14,140 nt of DNA from an uncultured Eubacterium sp. (GTDB lineage Bacteria; Bacillota; Clostridia; Lachnospirales; Lachnospiraceae), in NCBI GenBank assembly GCA_905236225.1, contig CAJOPM010000104.1, positions 1-14,140 of the forward strand, given 5' to 3'. Of this stretch, positions 1-7,506 are shown piece by piece (position 1 is the first letter of the stretch; each line of letters begins with the position of its first letter). The notes below the pieces were generated by a model, which was not told the origin of the DNA, did no database searches, and saw only the letters and a list, made by a program, of their open reading frames with translations. Made by a program: the position numbers and the translations under genes.

Positions 1-35
1 ACTCCAATAGATGTGTAATCGCATCGTCTGCAAGT

Positions 36-63
36 ATAATAACATCTTTTTCAGGTTTGTCAA
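36..63 (-). promoter_or_regulatory. candidate sigma-A promoter directed out of the left edge
   Basis: Read on the minus strand, a perfect -35 hexamer TTGACA (58-63) is followed after 16 bases by TATTAT (36-41), a five-of-six match to the -10 consensus. It lies just beyond two 19-base tandem repeats and points away from cysNC. Transcription would begin near position 30 and serve a gene outside the window. It could be the promoter of an insertion sequence or of an ordinary downstream gene. The match is visible in the sequence; activity is inferred. Confidence 0.45.
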
Positions 64-67
64 GGTA

Positions 68-105
68 CATCGGGAGATTTGTCACACATCGGGAGATTTG
101 TCACA
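68..105 (-). repeat. two perfect 19-base tandem repeats next to the cysNC stop; possible IS end or operator
   Basis: On the minus strand the 19-base unit TGTGACAAATCTCCCGATG occurs twice without a gap (105-87 and 86-68), starting at the base after the cysNC stop codon. A third, weaker TGACAAA core follows at 62-56. Closely spaced copies of a TG-starting motif at a boundary resemble the multiply repeated ends of IS21-family elements. The same layout directly upstream of a promoter could instead be an array of repressor or activator sites. Only one side of the boundary is visible, so neither reading can be settled. Confidence 0.5.
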
Positions 106-1935
106 CTACCTATCTAGGATTTTTTCTAATTTCTCCATGATAATGTCAATACACTCATCTACGCTGTGCTTAGAAGTATCGATTTCAACAGCCGGATGCT
201 CCGGAACCTCATATGGACTCGATATACCTGTAAAGTTCGGTATCTTGCCCTCTCTTGCAGACTTATATAGACCTTTTACATCTCTCTTTTCGCACTCCTC
301 TATCGGCGTACTTACATAAATCTCTATATATCTTTCACCGATGATTTCATTTGCGCTTCTTCTATCGCTTCTAAACGGCGAAATGAATGATGTTAAGACT
401 ATCAGTCCCGCCTCATTCATAAGTTTTGAAACCTCAGCAATACGGCGGATATTTTCAATCCTGTCAGTCTCTTTAAATCCGAGGTTTTTATTAAGTCCCA
501 TTCTGACATTGTCACCATCCAGGAGCATTGTATATTTACCGGCAGCGGCAAGTCTTTTTTCAAGTTCATTTGCAAGCGTTGATTTGCCGGAACCTGAAAG
601 TCCTGTAAACCATATTGTGCAAGCCTTTTGTCCCATATGATTTTCTCTGAACTGTCTGGTAATATCCATGCCATGCCATGTAAGATTCTCACCACGGCTA
701 AGAGAATGTTCCACAACACCGCAAGCGCAAGTCATATGCGTTATACGGTCGACCATAACAAGACTACCTAACACTTTGTTATTGGCAAATTCGTCAAATG
801 CTATCTTGTTGGTCATTGAAATATCACATCTGGCTATTTCATTTTTATAAATAGACTGAGCATAAACTTCGTCACCGCTGTTAACATCGATCTTACATTT
901 GATACGCATAACTGTTGCGGGAATCTTCTGTGTACCAATCATAAGAGTATAATTCTTACCCTCAACTAACGGTGCATCATCCATCCAAAGAAGACTTGCC
1001 GTAAACATATTTCCGACATGCGGCTCGCAGTCCTTAGCCAAAACGCATCCTCTTGATACATCTATTTCTTTATCAAGCTGAATAGTGACAGCGTGTCCTG
1101 CCTGCGCACTTTCAACATGTTTATCTGTATCTAAAATCTGCTTAACATGTGCTTTTTCTTTACTCGGAAGAGATTCTATCTCATCTCCTATGCTAATGCT
1201 TCCGGTTGCTATTTGCCCCTGGAATCCTCTAAATGTATGATCCGGACGGCACACTCTTTGGACAGCCATTGTAAATCCGTCCTCGGCATCCTGTTCCGAA
1301 GCATCAACTTCCTCTAAATACTCTAAAAGAGCAGGCCCTTTGTACCAAGTCATTGTGCCTGTCTTTTGGGTTACGTTATCTCCTTCTGTTGCGGATACCG
1401 GTATAATCTGAAGAGAGTTATAATCAAACTCCGACATAAGCATTTTAATCTGCTTTTCTATTTTTTTGAAACGTTCCTTGTCATAGTTGACAAGATCCAT
1501 TTTATTAACAGCAAAAACAAAATGTTTGATACCAACAAGAGAGCATATTCTTGCATGTCTTTTTGTTTGAACAAGCACACCTTGTGAAGCATCCACGAGT
1601 ATAACGGCAAGATCAGCATAAGATGCCCCTACTGCCATATTACGTGTATATTCTTCATGTCCGGGTGTATCTGCCACTATAAAGCTTCTTTTATCTGTAG
1701 TAAAATAGCGATATGCAACATCTATTGTAATTCCCTGCTCTCTTTCTGCTAATAAGCCATCAAGGAGCAAAGAATAGTCAATCTTACCGCCTCTTGAACC
1801 CACTTTAGAATCAAGCTCAAGAGCTTCTTTTTGATCTGCGAATATAAGTTTTGCATCATAAAGCATATGCCCAATAAGTGTTGACTTTCCATCGTCTACA
1901 CTGCCGCAGGTAATAAATCTAAGTAAACCGTTCAT
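106..1935 (-). CDS. cysNC: bifunctional sulfate adenylyltransferase subunit 1 / adenylylsulfate kinase (CysN-CysC fusion)
   Basis: The 609-residue protein joins two enzymes of sulfate activation. The N-terminal GTPase part works with CysD to make APS from ATP and sulfate. The C-terminal kinase part phosphorylates APS to PAPS. Elongation-factor-type GTPase motifs are clear: P-loop GSVDDGKST at 11-19, DTPGHEEYT at 89-97 and NKMD at 144-147. Beta-barrel domains occupy roughly 220-430. The APS kinase begins near 440 with its own P-loop GLSGSGKST at 445-453, then LDGDNVR (472-478), FISPFRSDR (518-526) and RDVKGLYKSAR (551-561). Length is normal for CysNC/NodQ-type fusions. The start is set by GGAGG six bases before the ATG. 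It follows cysD by 36 bases and is the last gene of the run. The stop codon directly abuts the 19-base repeats, so the last few codons could have been changed by an insertion, though the kinase looks complete. Confidence 0.95.
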   Translation of the reverse strand: MNGLLRFITCGSVDDGKSTLIGHMLYDAKLIFADQKEALELDSKVGSRGGKIDYSLLLDGLLAEREQGITIDVAYRYFTTDKRSFIVADTPGHEEYTRNMAVGASYADLAVILVDASQGVLVQTKRHARICSLVGIKHFVFAVNKMDLVNYDKERFKKIEKQIKMLMSEFDYNSLQIIPVSATEGDNVTQKTGTMTWYKGPALLEYLEEVDASEQDAEDGFTMAVQRVCRPDHTFRGFQGQIATGSISIGDEIESLPSKEKAHVKQILDTDKHVESAQAGHAVTIQLDKEIDVSRGCVLAKDCEPHVGNMFTASLLWMDDAPLVEGKNYTLMIGTQKIPATVMRIKCKIDVNSGDEVYAQSIYKNEIARCDISMTNKIAFDEFANNKVLGSLVMVDRITHMTCACGVVEHSLSRGENLTWHGMDITRQFRENHMGQKACTIWFTGLSGSGKSTLANELEKRLAAAGKYTMLLDGDNVRMGLNKNLGFKETDRIENIRRIAEVSKLMNEAGLIVLTSFISPFRSDRRSANEIIGERYIEIYVSTPIEECEKRDVKGLYKSAREGKIPNFTGISSPYEVPEHPAVEIDTSKHSVDECIDIIMEKLEKILDR

Positions 1936-1971
1936 GTTATTCCTCCAAAATACGGATTATTTGATATTTGT

Positions 1972-2874
1972 CTAGAAGTAACCTTCTCTTTTTCTCTTTT
2001 CCATGCTGGCCACTCCGCCATCTGAGTCTATAACTCTGGATGTTCTTTCTGACTCAACGGATGCTAAGGTCTCAGAAATAACCTCATCTATAGTAGTAGC
2101 ATTAGACTCTACTCCTCCCGATAACGGATAGCATCCCAATGTTCTAAATCTAACCATTTTCTCTTCGGGAACCTCTCCGGGATTAAGTCTCATTCTGTCA
2201 TCATCTACCATTATAAGATTGCCGTCTCTTAAAACCACAGGTCTCTTAGCAGCAAAATAAAGCGGTACTATGTCAATATTCTCCTGCTTTATATACATCC
2301 ATATATCTTTCTCTGTCCAGTTGGATATCGGGAACACTCTTATACTCTCGCCCTGATTGATTTCAGTATTAAATAACGTCCACATTTCAGGTCTTTGATT
2401 TTTAGGATCCCATGCCTGCTCGGCATTTCTAAATGAAAAGATTCGCTCCTTGGCTCTCGATTTTTCTTCATCTCTTCTGCCACCGCCAAATGCAGCTGTA
2501 AAACCATATTTGTTAAGTGCCTGCTTAAGAGCCTGTGTCTTCATAATATCTGTATAGGCACTTCCGTGATCAAATGGATTAATCCCTTGCTTTACTCCAT
2601 CTTCATTGATGTATTCAAGCATTTCTATGCCCTTTTCCTTAGCTACCTTATCACGAAATTCTATCATCTCATGGAATTTCCATGTCGTATTGACATGAAG
2701 GAATGGAAACGGGGGCTTCTCGGGATAAAAAGCTTTCATTGCCAGATGAAGCATTACTGAGGAATCTTTTCCTATAGAGTAAAGCATTACCGGCTTCTCA
2801 CATTTAGCTGCGACTTCTCGCATAATATATATAGCTTCTGCTTCAAGCTTGTCTAAATGACTCATTTCACTCAT
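1972..2874 (-). CDS. cysD: sulfate adenylyltransferase subunit 2 (ATP sulfurylase small subunit)
   Basis: CysD is the catalytic, PP-loop ATP pyrophosphatase subunit of the heterodimeric ATP sulfurylase. With the CysN GTPase it forms APS and pyrophosphate from ATP and sulfate in the cytoplasm. The pyrophosphate-binding motif SIGKDSS is at residues 33-39. Other CysD hallmarks are AFGGGRRDEEKSRAKERIFS, ISNWTEKDIW, and the C-terminal stretch ending MEKRKREGYF. The 300-residue length is typical. The ATG at 2874 has an AGGAGA-type site upstream; a second Met at residue 4 is possible but less well spaced. It lies 27 bases after the MscS-type channel gene and 36 before cysNC, so co-translation with its partner is expected. 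This heterodimeric type differs from the single-chain Sat enzyme used by many sulfate-respiring bacteria, which favours an assimilatory role. Confidence 0.96.
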   Translation of the reverse strand: MSEMSHLDKLEAEAIYIMREVAAKCEKPVMLYSIGKDSSVMLHLAMKAFYPEKPPFPFLHVNTTWKFHEMIEFRDKVAKEKGIEMLEYINEDGVKQGINPFDHGSAYTDIMKTQALKQALNKYGFTAAFGGGRRDEEKSRAKERIFSFRNAEQAWDPKNQRPEMWTLFNTEINQGESIRVFPISNWTEKDIWMYIKQENIDIVPLYFAAKRPVVLRDGNLIMVDDDRMRLNPGEVPEEKMVRFRTLGCYPLSGGVESNATTIDEVISETLASVESERTSRVIDSDGGVASMEKRKREGYF

Positions 2875-2901
2875 TGTATTTCTCCTGTGTTAATATTATT
2901 T

Positions 2902-3804
2902 CTAACCATCTAGAGTATTTTCTTCGTTTTTAACTGTAATGTCAAGATGATCGTATGCGATTTCAATATTATTCTCAACTAATTCATCTCTTATACTCTC
3001 AATCAGCGCCCATCTTGCCGGCCAATAATTTTCAGTCAAAACCCACATCCTAACTCCCATAATTATTGCTGAGGCTCCAAGCTCTGATACAAATACCTTG
3101 TGTTCTTCATCCACAAGAACATACGGCTGTTTATTCAAAGTGTTTTCAAGCACTGCCTTGGCTTTTTTGACATCACTGTTATATGCTATCCCAACCGTTA
3201 CATCCACTATACGTTTCTTTTGCCCGGTATAATTAGTTAGCGAGGCATTCGCAAGCGTTCCGTTAGGGATCACAATAATCTTATTATCTACCGTCCTAAG
3301 ACGTGTATAGAAAATAGATATTTCGCTGACAAATCCTTCATTTTTCTGGGTGTCCTCCAGTATATAATCACCGACTACAAAAGGCTTTAATATAAGAATC
3401 AAGACACCTCCCGCAAAATTTGCCAGGCTTCCCTGAAGCGCCAATCCTATTGCAAGTCCCGCACTTCCCAGCACAGCTACAATAGATGTGGTCTGCACAC
3501 CGAATTGATTGAGTACGGCTAAAAGCAGCACAATATAGAGTACTATCTTAATCACCGAATCCAAAAACTGTATGACGCCTTGTTCGAGACCGGCTTTTGT
3601 GAGTGATTTTGTAACCACTTTTCTTATAAATTTTATTATTCTGATTGCTATAAGAATGACAATTATAGCAATAATAACTTTAACAATAAATGCGGTTATT
3701 GCGGGTGTCTTATCCGAAAACCACTCTTTAATATCATCAAATGAAAACTTCTGCGTCTGCTTAAGCTTATCTGTATCAATGTTAAGAGAGGATAATAAAC
3801 ACAT
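2902..3804 (-). CDS. small-conductance mechanosensitive ion channel (MscS family)
   Basis: A 300-residue inner-membrane channel expected to open under membrane tension and release solutes during osmotic down-shock. Three hydrophobic segments are visible at about 36-60, 77-100 and 105-140. The third matches the glycine/alanine-rich MscS pore helix (GSAGLAIGLALQGSLANF at 113-130) and is followed by the KPFVVGDYI turn. The beta-domain signature VIPNGTLANASLTNYT (178-193) and a C-terminal alpha/beta domain follow. The ATG at 3804 is preferred to a TTG two codons earlier because AGGAGA lies seven bases before the ATG but only one before the TTG. The upstream gene's TAG stop overlaps this ribosome binding site, indicating translational coupling. 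Its position between DUF1015 and cysD is unusual for a housekeeping channel. Some family members act as amino acid exporters, but nothing in the sequence shows that here. Confidence 0.93.
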   Translation of the reverse strand: MCLLSSLNIDTDKLKQTQKFSFDDIKEWFSDKTPAITAFIVKVIIAIIVILIAIRIIKFIRKVVTKSLTKAGLEQGVIQFLDSVIKIVLYIVLLLAVLNQFGVQTTSIVAVLGSAGLAIGLALQGSLANFAGGVLILILKPFVVGDYILEDTQKNEGFVSEISIFYTRLRTVDNKIIVIPNGTLANASLTNYTGQKKRIVDVTVGIAYNSDVKKAKAVLENTLNKQPYVLVDEEHKVFVSELGASAIIMGVRMWVLTENYWPARWALIESIRDELVENNIEIAYDHLDITVKNEENTLDG

Positions 3805-3811
3805 AGACAAT

Positions 3812-3817
3812 TCTCCT
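3812..3817 (-). promoter_or_regulatory. ribosome binding site fixing the mscS-type start
   Basis: AGGAGA on the minus strand lies seven bases before the ATG at 3804. It overlaps the TAG stop of the DUF1015 gene (3818-3816), so ribosomes ending there sit on the next gene's binding site. Confidence 0.75.
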
Positions 3818-5045
3818 AAATCTTATGTATAAATATGCCACTTCTAAGCTTCGGCTCAAACCATGTTGACTTTGGCGGCATCAGCAAATGAGCATCTGCC
3901 ACCGCAAAAAGCTCATCTATAGAAGTAGGATACATAGCAAAAGCCACCTTACAATCCGTATTTACTCTTCTTTCAAGTTCCGTTAATCCTCTGATGCCTC
4001 CGACAAAATCAATCCTCTTATCGCTCTTAGGATCTTTAATGCCAAGCACCGGCTCAAAAAGCATATCCTGAATTCTTGAAACATCCATAGACTTAACCGG
4101 ATCATTTGGACATTTGTTTTCTCCTAAATCAATCTCATACCATTTATCTTTTAGATACATGGTGACCATGCCTTTTCTTTCCGGAGATTTTCTGTTGCAT
4201 TCTTTAACCTCGAACAATTCTTTTACCTTGGCTAAGAATTCCTCTTCTGTGTATTTTCCCAAATCCTTTATTACTCTATTGTAATCCATTATCATAAGTT
4301 CAGAATCAGGGAAGAGTACCGACAAGAAGAAATTATACTCTTCATCTCCGCTTCTATGTTCGTTTTCGGCTCTTCTCTTAAGACCTACTTTGACTGCAGA
4401 TGCGGCTCTATGATGTCCGTCGGCTATATAAATATCAGCCGTATCCTTAAATCCACTGTAAATTGCCTCTATAGAATCAACATCATCTATCACCCATACT
4501 CTATGACGCACACCGTCATCCGCTGTAAAATCATATTCGGGCTGTGTCATTTTTTTCTTATTTACAATATCTGTAATATTCTTATTTTCCCTATAAGCTA
4601 AAAATATCGGACCTGTCTGTGCACATACTGCCTCTACATGTCTGATTCTGTCTTTTTCCTTCTCGGCTCTGGTATTCTCATGTTTTTTTATAACACCACT
4701 CTCATATTCGTCAATGGATGCACAGGCCACAATTCCTGTTTGGCGACGCATATTCATTGTAAGCTCATAAATATAATAGCACGGCTTATCATCTTGTATA
4801 AAATGTCCTGCCCTTACCAACTCCCAAAACAAATCATGTGCTTTTTGGTAAACCTCATCGGAATACATATCTACATCTGCATCAAACTGAGTTTCCGGTC
4901 TGTCAATATTAAGGAATGACAGTGGCTTGCCAATAACTGCCTCTTTAGCTTCTTTACGGTTATAAACATCATATGGCAGTGCGGCAATATCCTTTGCCTC
5001 AGTTTTTTTGGGTCTGATTGCTTTAAACGGTTTTATAAAAGCCAT
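3816..5045 (-). CDS. DUF1015 family protein of unknown function
   Basis: A 409-residue soluble protein with no signal peptide or membrane segment. It carries the DUF1015 hallmark ADGHHRAASA (208-217), an N-terminal PFKAIRPKK...ALPYDVYN segment (6-29), and a conserved acidic/basic stretch IKKHENTRAEKEKDRIRH (119-136). The HH pair and neighbouring Asp/Arg residues look like an active or ligand-binding site, but I know of no established biochemical activity. It lies directly downstream of serC and serA, an association I recall as recurrent in other anaerobes, which ties it to serine metabolism. SerB, the enzyme needed to finish the serine pathway, is not in the window. AAAGGAGG ends five bases before the ATG. 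A 110-base gap with an inverted repeat and an extended -10 sequence separates it from serA, so it may have its own promoter. Family assignment is firm; any enzymatic role is inference. Confidence 0.9.
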   Translation of the reverse strand: MAFIKPFKAIRPKKTEAKDIAALPYDVYNRKEAKEAVIGKPLSFLNIDRPETQFDADVDMYSDEVYQKAHDLFWELVRAGHFIQDDKPCYYIYELTMNMRRQTGIVACASIDEYESGVIKKHENTRAEKEKDRIRHVEAVCAQTGPIFLAYRENKNITDIVNKKKMTQPEYDFTADDGVRHRVWVIDDVDSIEAIYSGFKDTADIYIADGHHRAASAVKVGLKRRAENEHRSGDEEYNFFLSVLFPDSELMIMDYNRVIKDLGKYTEEEFLAKVKELFEVKECNRKSPERKGMVTMYLKDKWYEIDLGENKCPNDPVKSMDVSRIQDMLFEPVLGIKDPKSDKRIDFVGGIRGLTELERRVNTDCKVAFAMYPTSIDELFAVADAHLLMPPKSTWFEPKLRSGIFIHKI

Positions 5046-5075
5046 TATAGCCTCCTTTACTTTTTTATAACAAAT

Positions 5076-5133
5076 TGAAGCGCACTACTTTACAAATAAG
5101 CATTATAGCATATTTGCACCGCATTGCGCTTCA
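5076..5133. repeat. 58-base imperfect inverted repeat between serA and DUF1015
   Basis: Outer arms of nine perfectly complementary bases (TGAAGCGCA at 5076-5084 and TGCGCTTCA at 5125-5133) flank 7-base unpaired segments on each side. Inner ten-base arms follow (5092-5101 and 5108-5117) that pair except for one mismatch and one wobble. The six-base apex (5102-5107) reads TATAAT on the minus strand. No T-run follows the outer arm, so it does not look like a classic terminator. It could be an RNA processing or stability hairpin, an operator, or the remnant of a small repeat element. Confidence 0.7.
5102..5110 (-). promoter_or_regulatory. extended -10 promoter candidate for the DUF1015 gene
   Basis: On the minus strand, TGCTATAAT gives a perfect -10 hexamer preceded by the TGn extension that can replace a good -35. 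No convincing -35 hexamer is found 16-18 bases upstream. The site is at the apex of the 58-base inverted repeat, and a start near 5095 would give an untranslated leader of about 50 bases before the DUF1015 ATG. Activity is inferred from motif match alone. Confidence 0.4.
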
Positions 5134-5155
5134 TTTATGTACCTTAAAGCAGGTA

Positions 5156-6319
5156 TTATTTAATAACTCTTACTTTATATACGCTTTCAATAGCTTCAAG
5201 TTTCTTAACTGTATCTGCATCAACCTGAGCATCAAGATCAAGAATTGCGTATGCATATTCTCCTCTTGATTTATTTGAAAGATCAGCTATATTAACATCT
5301 GCTGCTCCTAATATAGATGAATACTCTCCGATACTTCCCTTTATATTTCTATGGAGAATAGCAATTCTACCTGCTGTGGTGCACTCACCCATACTATTAT
5401 CAGGATAGTTAACAGAGTGTGTGATGTTTCCGTTCTCAAGGTAATCCTTAAGCTCATCAACTGCCATCATAGCACAGTTGTCCTCAGACTCCTGTGTAGA
5501 AGCTCCAAGGTGAGGAAGAATGATACATCCTTTCTTTCCAACAGTTGTAGGATTTGGGAAATCACAAACATATTTCGCAATCTTACCTGCTTCAAGTGCC
5601 TCTACTGCTGCCTGCTCATCTACAAGACCATCGCGCGAGAAGTTAAGAAGTACAACACTTTCCTTCATCAACTCGAATGCATCTTTTCCTATCATCTTTT
5701 TGGTATCATCTGTAAGAGGTACATGCACTGTGATAAAATCACAATCTCTGTAAATATCTTCAACATTTTTGGTGACTTCAATACCTCTTGAAAGATTAAG
5801 TGCAGCACCAACTGAAAGGAACGGGTCATATCCGACTACATCCATACCGAGTGCCTGGCATGCATTCGCAACTCTGATACCTATAGCACCAAGTCCGATT
5901 ACACCAAGTTTCTTGCCTAAAATCTCAGAACCTGCATATTGCTTCTTTTGTTTTTCAGCTGTCTTGGCAATGTCAGCATCATCTGCTGAGTCATTGACCC
6001 AGTTGATACCATCAACGATACCGCGACATGCAAGAAGCATACCTGTTATAACAAGTTCCTTAACACCGTTTGCATTAGCTCCGGGTGTGTTAAATACTAC
6101 AATTCCCTGCTCTGCGCATTTCTCAAGCGGAATGTTATTAACTCCGGCTCCTGCTCTTGCAACTGCAAGAAGATTGTCAGAGAACTGCATATCATGCATT
6201 TTTGCACTTCTGACAAGAATTGCATCTGCTGCATTATTATCTTCTGTCTTTTCATAATCAGCCCCGAATTTGTCGAGTCCTAAATTCGAGATTGGATTAA
6301 GGCACGCATATTTGTACAT
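5156..6319 (-). CDS. serA: D-3-phosphoglycerate dehydrogenase (short, ACT-domain type)
   Basis: It catalyses NAD-dependent oxidation of 3-phosphoglycerate to 3-phosphohydroxypyruvate, the first committed step of serine synthesis. The 387-residue protein has a substrate-binding domain (about 1-95 and 285-310), a Rossmann domain with GLGAIG at 142-147, catalytic Arg in NFSRDGLVD (R229) and catalytic His in PHLGAST (H270). A C-terminal ACT domain from about 316 probably senses serine. It lacks the extra domain of long SerA enzymes, as is common in Clostridia and Bacteroidetes. The usual active-site glutamate between Arg and His is not obvious: the segment reads CDFPNPTTVGKKG. The start ATG has AAGGAAG upstream. 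It follows serC by 27 bases, forming a two-step pathway unit, and precedes a DUF1015 gene. Confidence 0.95.
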   Translation of the reverse strand: MYKYACLNPISNLGLDKFGADYEKTEDNNAADAILVRSAKMHDMQFSDNLLAVARAGAGVNNIPLEKCAEQGIVVFNTPGANANGVKELVITGMLLACRGIVDGINWVNDSADDADIAKTAEKQKKQYAGSEILGKKLGVIGLGAIGIRVANACQALGMDVVGYDPFLSVGAALNLSRGIEVTKNVEDIYRDCDFITVHVPLTDDTKKMIGKDAFELMKESVVLLNFSRDGLVDEQAAVEALEAGKIAKYVCDFPNPTTVGKKGCIILPHLGASTQESEDNCAMMAVDELKDYLENGNITHSVNYPDNSMGECTTAGRIAILHRNIKGSIGEYSSILGAADVNIADLSNKSRGEYAYAILDLDAQVDADTVKKLEAIESVYKVRVIK

Positions 6320-6346
6320 AATAATTCTTCCTTTTCTATTGATATA

Positions 6347-7441
6347 TTATTTGTTCTTCTTCTCAAACTCTGCCATAAAGTCAACAAGCTTCTCTACGCC
6401 CGCCTTAGGCATAGCATTATAGATACTTGCGCGCATTCCGCCGACTGTTCTGTGACCCTTTAAGTTCTCCATTCCGGCCTCTTTAGACTCGGCAATAAAC
6501 TTCGCCTCAAGATCTTTATCTCCTGCCTTAGTAACAAATGGTACATTCATAAGTGAACGATCCTTAGCTACTACGGTTCCTGTAAACATATCGCTTTGAT
6601 CAAGATAATCATAAAGAATCTTAGCTTTTTCTATATTTCTTTGATTCATCACTTCAAGGCCGCCCATTTTCTTGAGCCACTTAAATACAAGACCGCACAT
6701 GTAAATTCCCCAGCATGGAGGTGTATTAAACAGTGAATTTGCATCAGCATGTGTCTTGTACTGAAGCATGTTAGGAATATTCTTAACATCCTCCTCGGGA
6801 ATAAGATCTTCTCTTACGATTACAATACATACTCCTGCAGGTCCGATATTCTTCTGAGCTCCTCCGAAGATAAGACCATACTTGCTAACGTCTACCGGTC
6901 TTGATAAAAACATTGATGACTGGTCAGAAACCAAAAGCTTTCCTTTGGTATTCGGCAGTTCGTTATAAGTTGTTCCATAAATAGTATTATTCTCACATAT
7001 ATATACATAATCAGCGTCATCACTTACTTCAAGATCTGAGCAATCCGGGATATATGTAAATGTCTTATCCTCAGAACTTGCTATCTTATTAGCTTTGATA
7101 AATCTTGAAGCTTCCTGATATGCCTTCTTAGCCCAGTTTCCGGTTACAATATAATCTGCAACACCATTTCTGGTCATACTAAGATTCATCGGAACCATTG
7201 AAAATTGAAGAGATCCACCGCCCTGAAGGAACAGAACTTTGTAGTTGTTTGGAATTCCCATAAGCTCTCTGATATCAGCCTCAGCTTCTTTGATAATGTC
7301 ATCAAACATTTTAGATCGATGAGACATCTCCATTACGGACATTCCGCAACCTTTGTAATCAATAAGATCAGCCTGTGCTTCTTTAAGTACCTCTTCCGGC
7401 AATACGGCCGGACCTGCTGAAAAGTTATATACTCTTCCCAT
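6347..7441 (-). CDS. serC: phosphoserine aminotransferase
   Basis: A pyridoxal-phosphate enzyme converting 3-phosphohydroxypyruvate and glutamate to O-phosphoserine and 2-oxoglutarate; many SerC proteins also act in vitamin B6 synthesis. The 364-residue length is typical. The protein opens with YNFSAGPAVLPEEVL (5-19), has HRS at 41-43, GGGSLQF (74-80), and the cofactor lysine K197 in GGAQKNIGPAGV. The C-terminal end carries the GGMRASIYNAMP substrate-binding motif. It is the first gene of the serC-serA-DUF1015-mscS-cysD-cysNC run. A strong promoter lies about 65 bases upstream and an AGGAGG site (7453-7458) precedes the ATG. The leader contains a perfect palindrome at the predicted transcript start, suggesting regulation. 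Confidence 0.96.
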   Translation of the reverse strand: MGRVYNFSAGPAVLPEEVLKEAQADLIDYKGCGMSVMEMSHRSKMFDDIIKEAEADIRELMGIPNNYKVLFLQGGGSLQFSMVPMNLSMTRNGVADYIVTGNWAKKAYQEASRFIKANKIASSEDKTFTYIPDCSDLEVSDDADYVYICENNTIYGTTYNELPNTKGKLLVSDQSSMFLSRPVDVSKYGLIFGGAQKNIGPAGVCIVIVREDLIPEEDVKNIPNMLQYKTHADANSLFNTPPCWGIYMCGLVFKWLKKMGGLEVMNQRNIEKAKILYDYLDQSDMFTGTVVAKDRSLMNVPFVTKAGDKDLEAKFIAESKEAGMENLKGHRTVGGMRASIYNAMPKAGVEKLVDFMAEFEKKNK

Positions 7442-7479
7442 TTTCTTTAATTCCTCCTGTGTATGTTTCTTAAATCTGT

Positions 7480-7496
7480 GGTAACCATCTGTTACC
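7480..7496. promoter_or_regulatory. palindrome at the serC transcription start, candidate operator
   Basis: GGTAACAGATGGTTACC on the minus strand has perfect six-base arms around a five-base centre. It starts about eleven bases after the -10 hexamer of the serC promoter, so a bound repressor would block initiation or early elongation. As RNA it would form only a small hairpin with no following T-run, so it is not a terminator. The cognate regulator is not in the window. Confidence 0.5.
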
Positions 7497-7506
7497 GAAC
7501 ATTGTT

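Noticed and set aside
1..70. Short open frame at the left edge on the minus strand, beginning MYLDKPEK
   Set aside because: Only 23 codons are visible, no ribosome binding site precedes the ATG, and a good promoter sequence (36-63) lies inside it; it may well be chance.
5076..5133. Inverted repeat as a rho-independent terminator after serA
   Set aside because: The loop structure is long and interrupted and no T-run follows on either strand.
5769..6257. Plus-strand open frame of 162 codons inside serA
   Set aside because: It lies opposite a clear SerA, has low-complexity Ser/Ala/Pro content and no ribosome binding site; it is a shadow of the real gene. The same holds for plus-strand frames at 5351-5791, 7551-8039 and 8467-8907.
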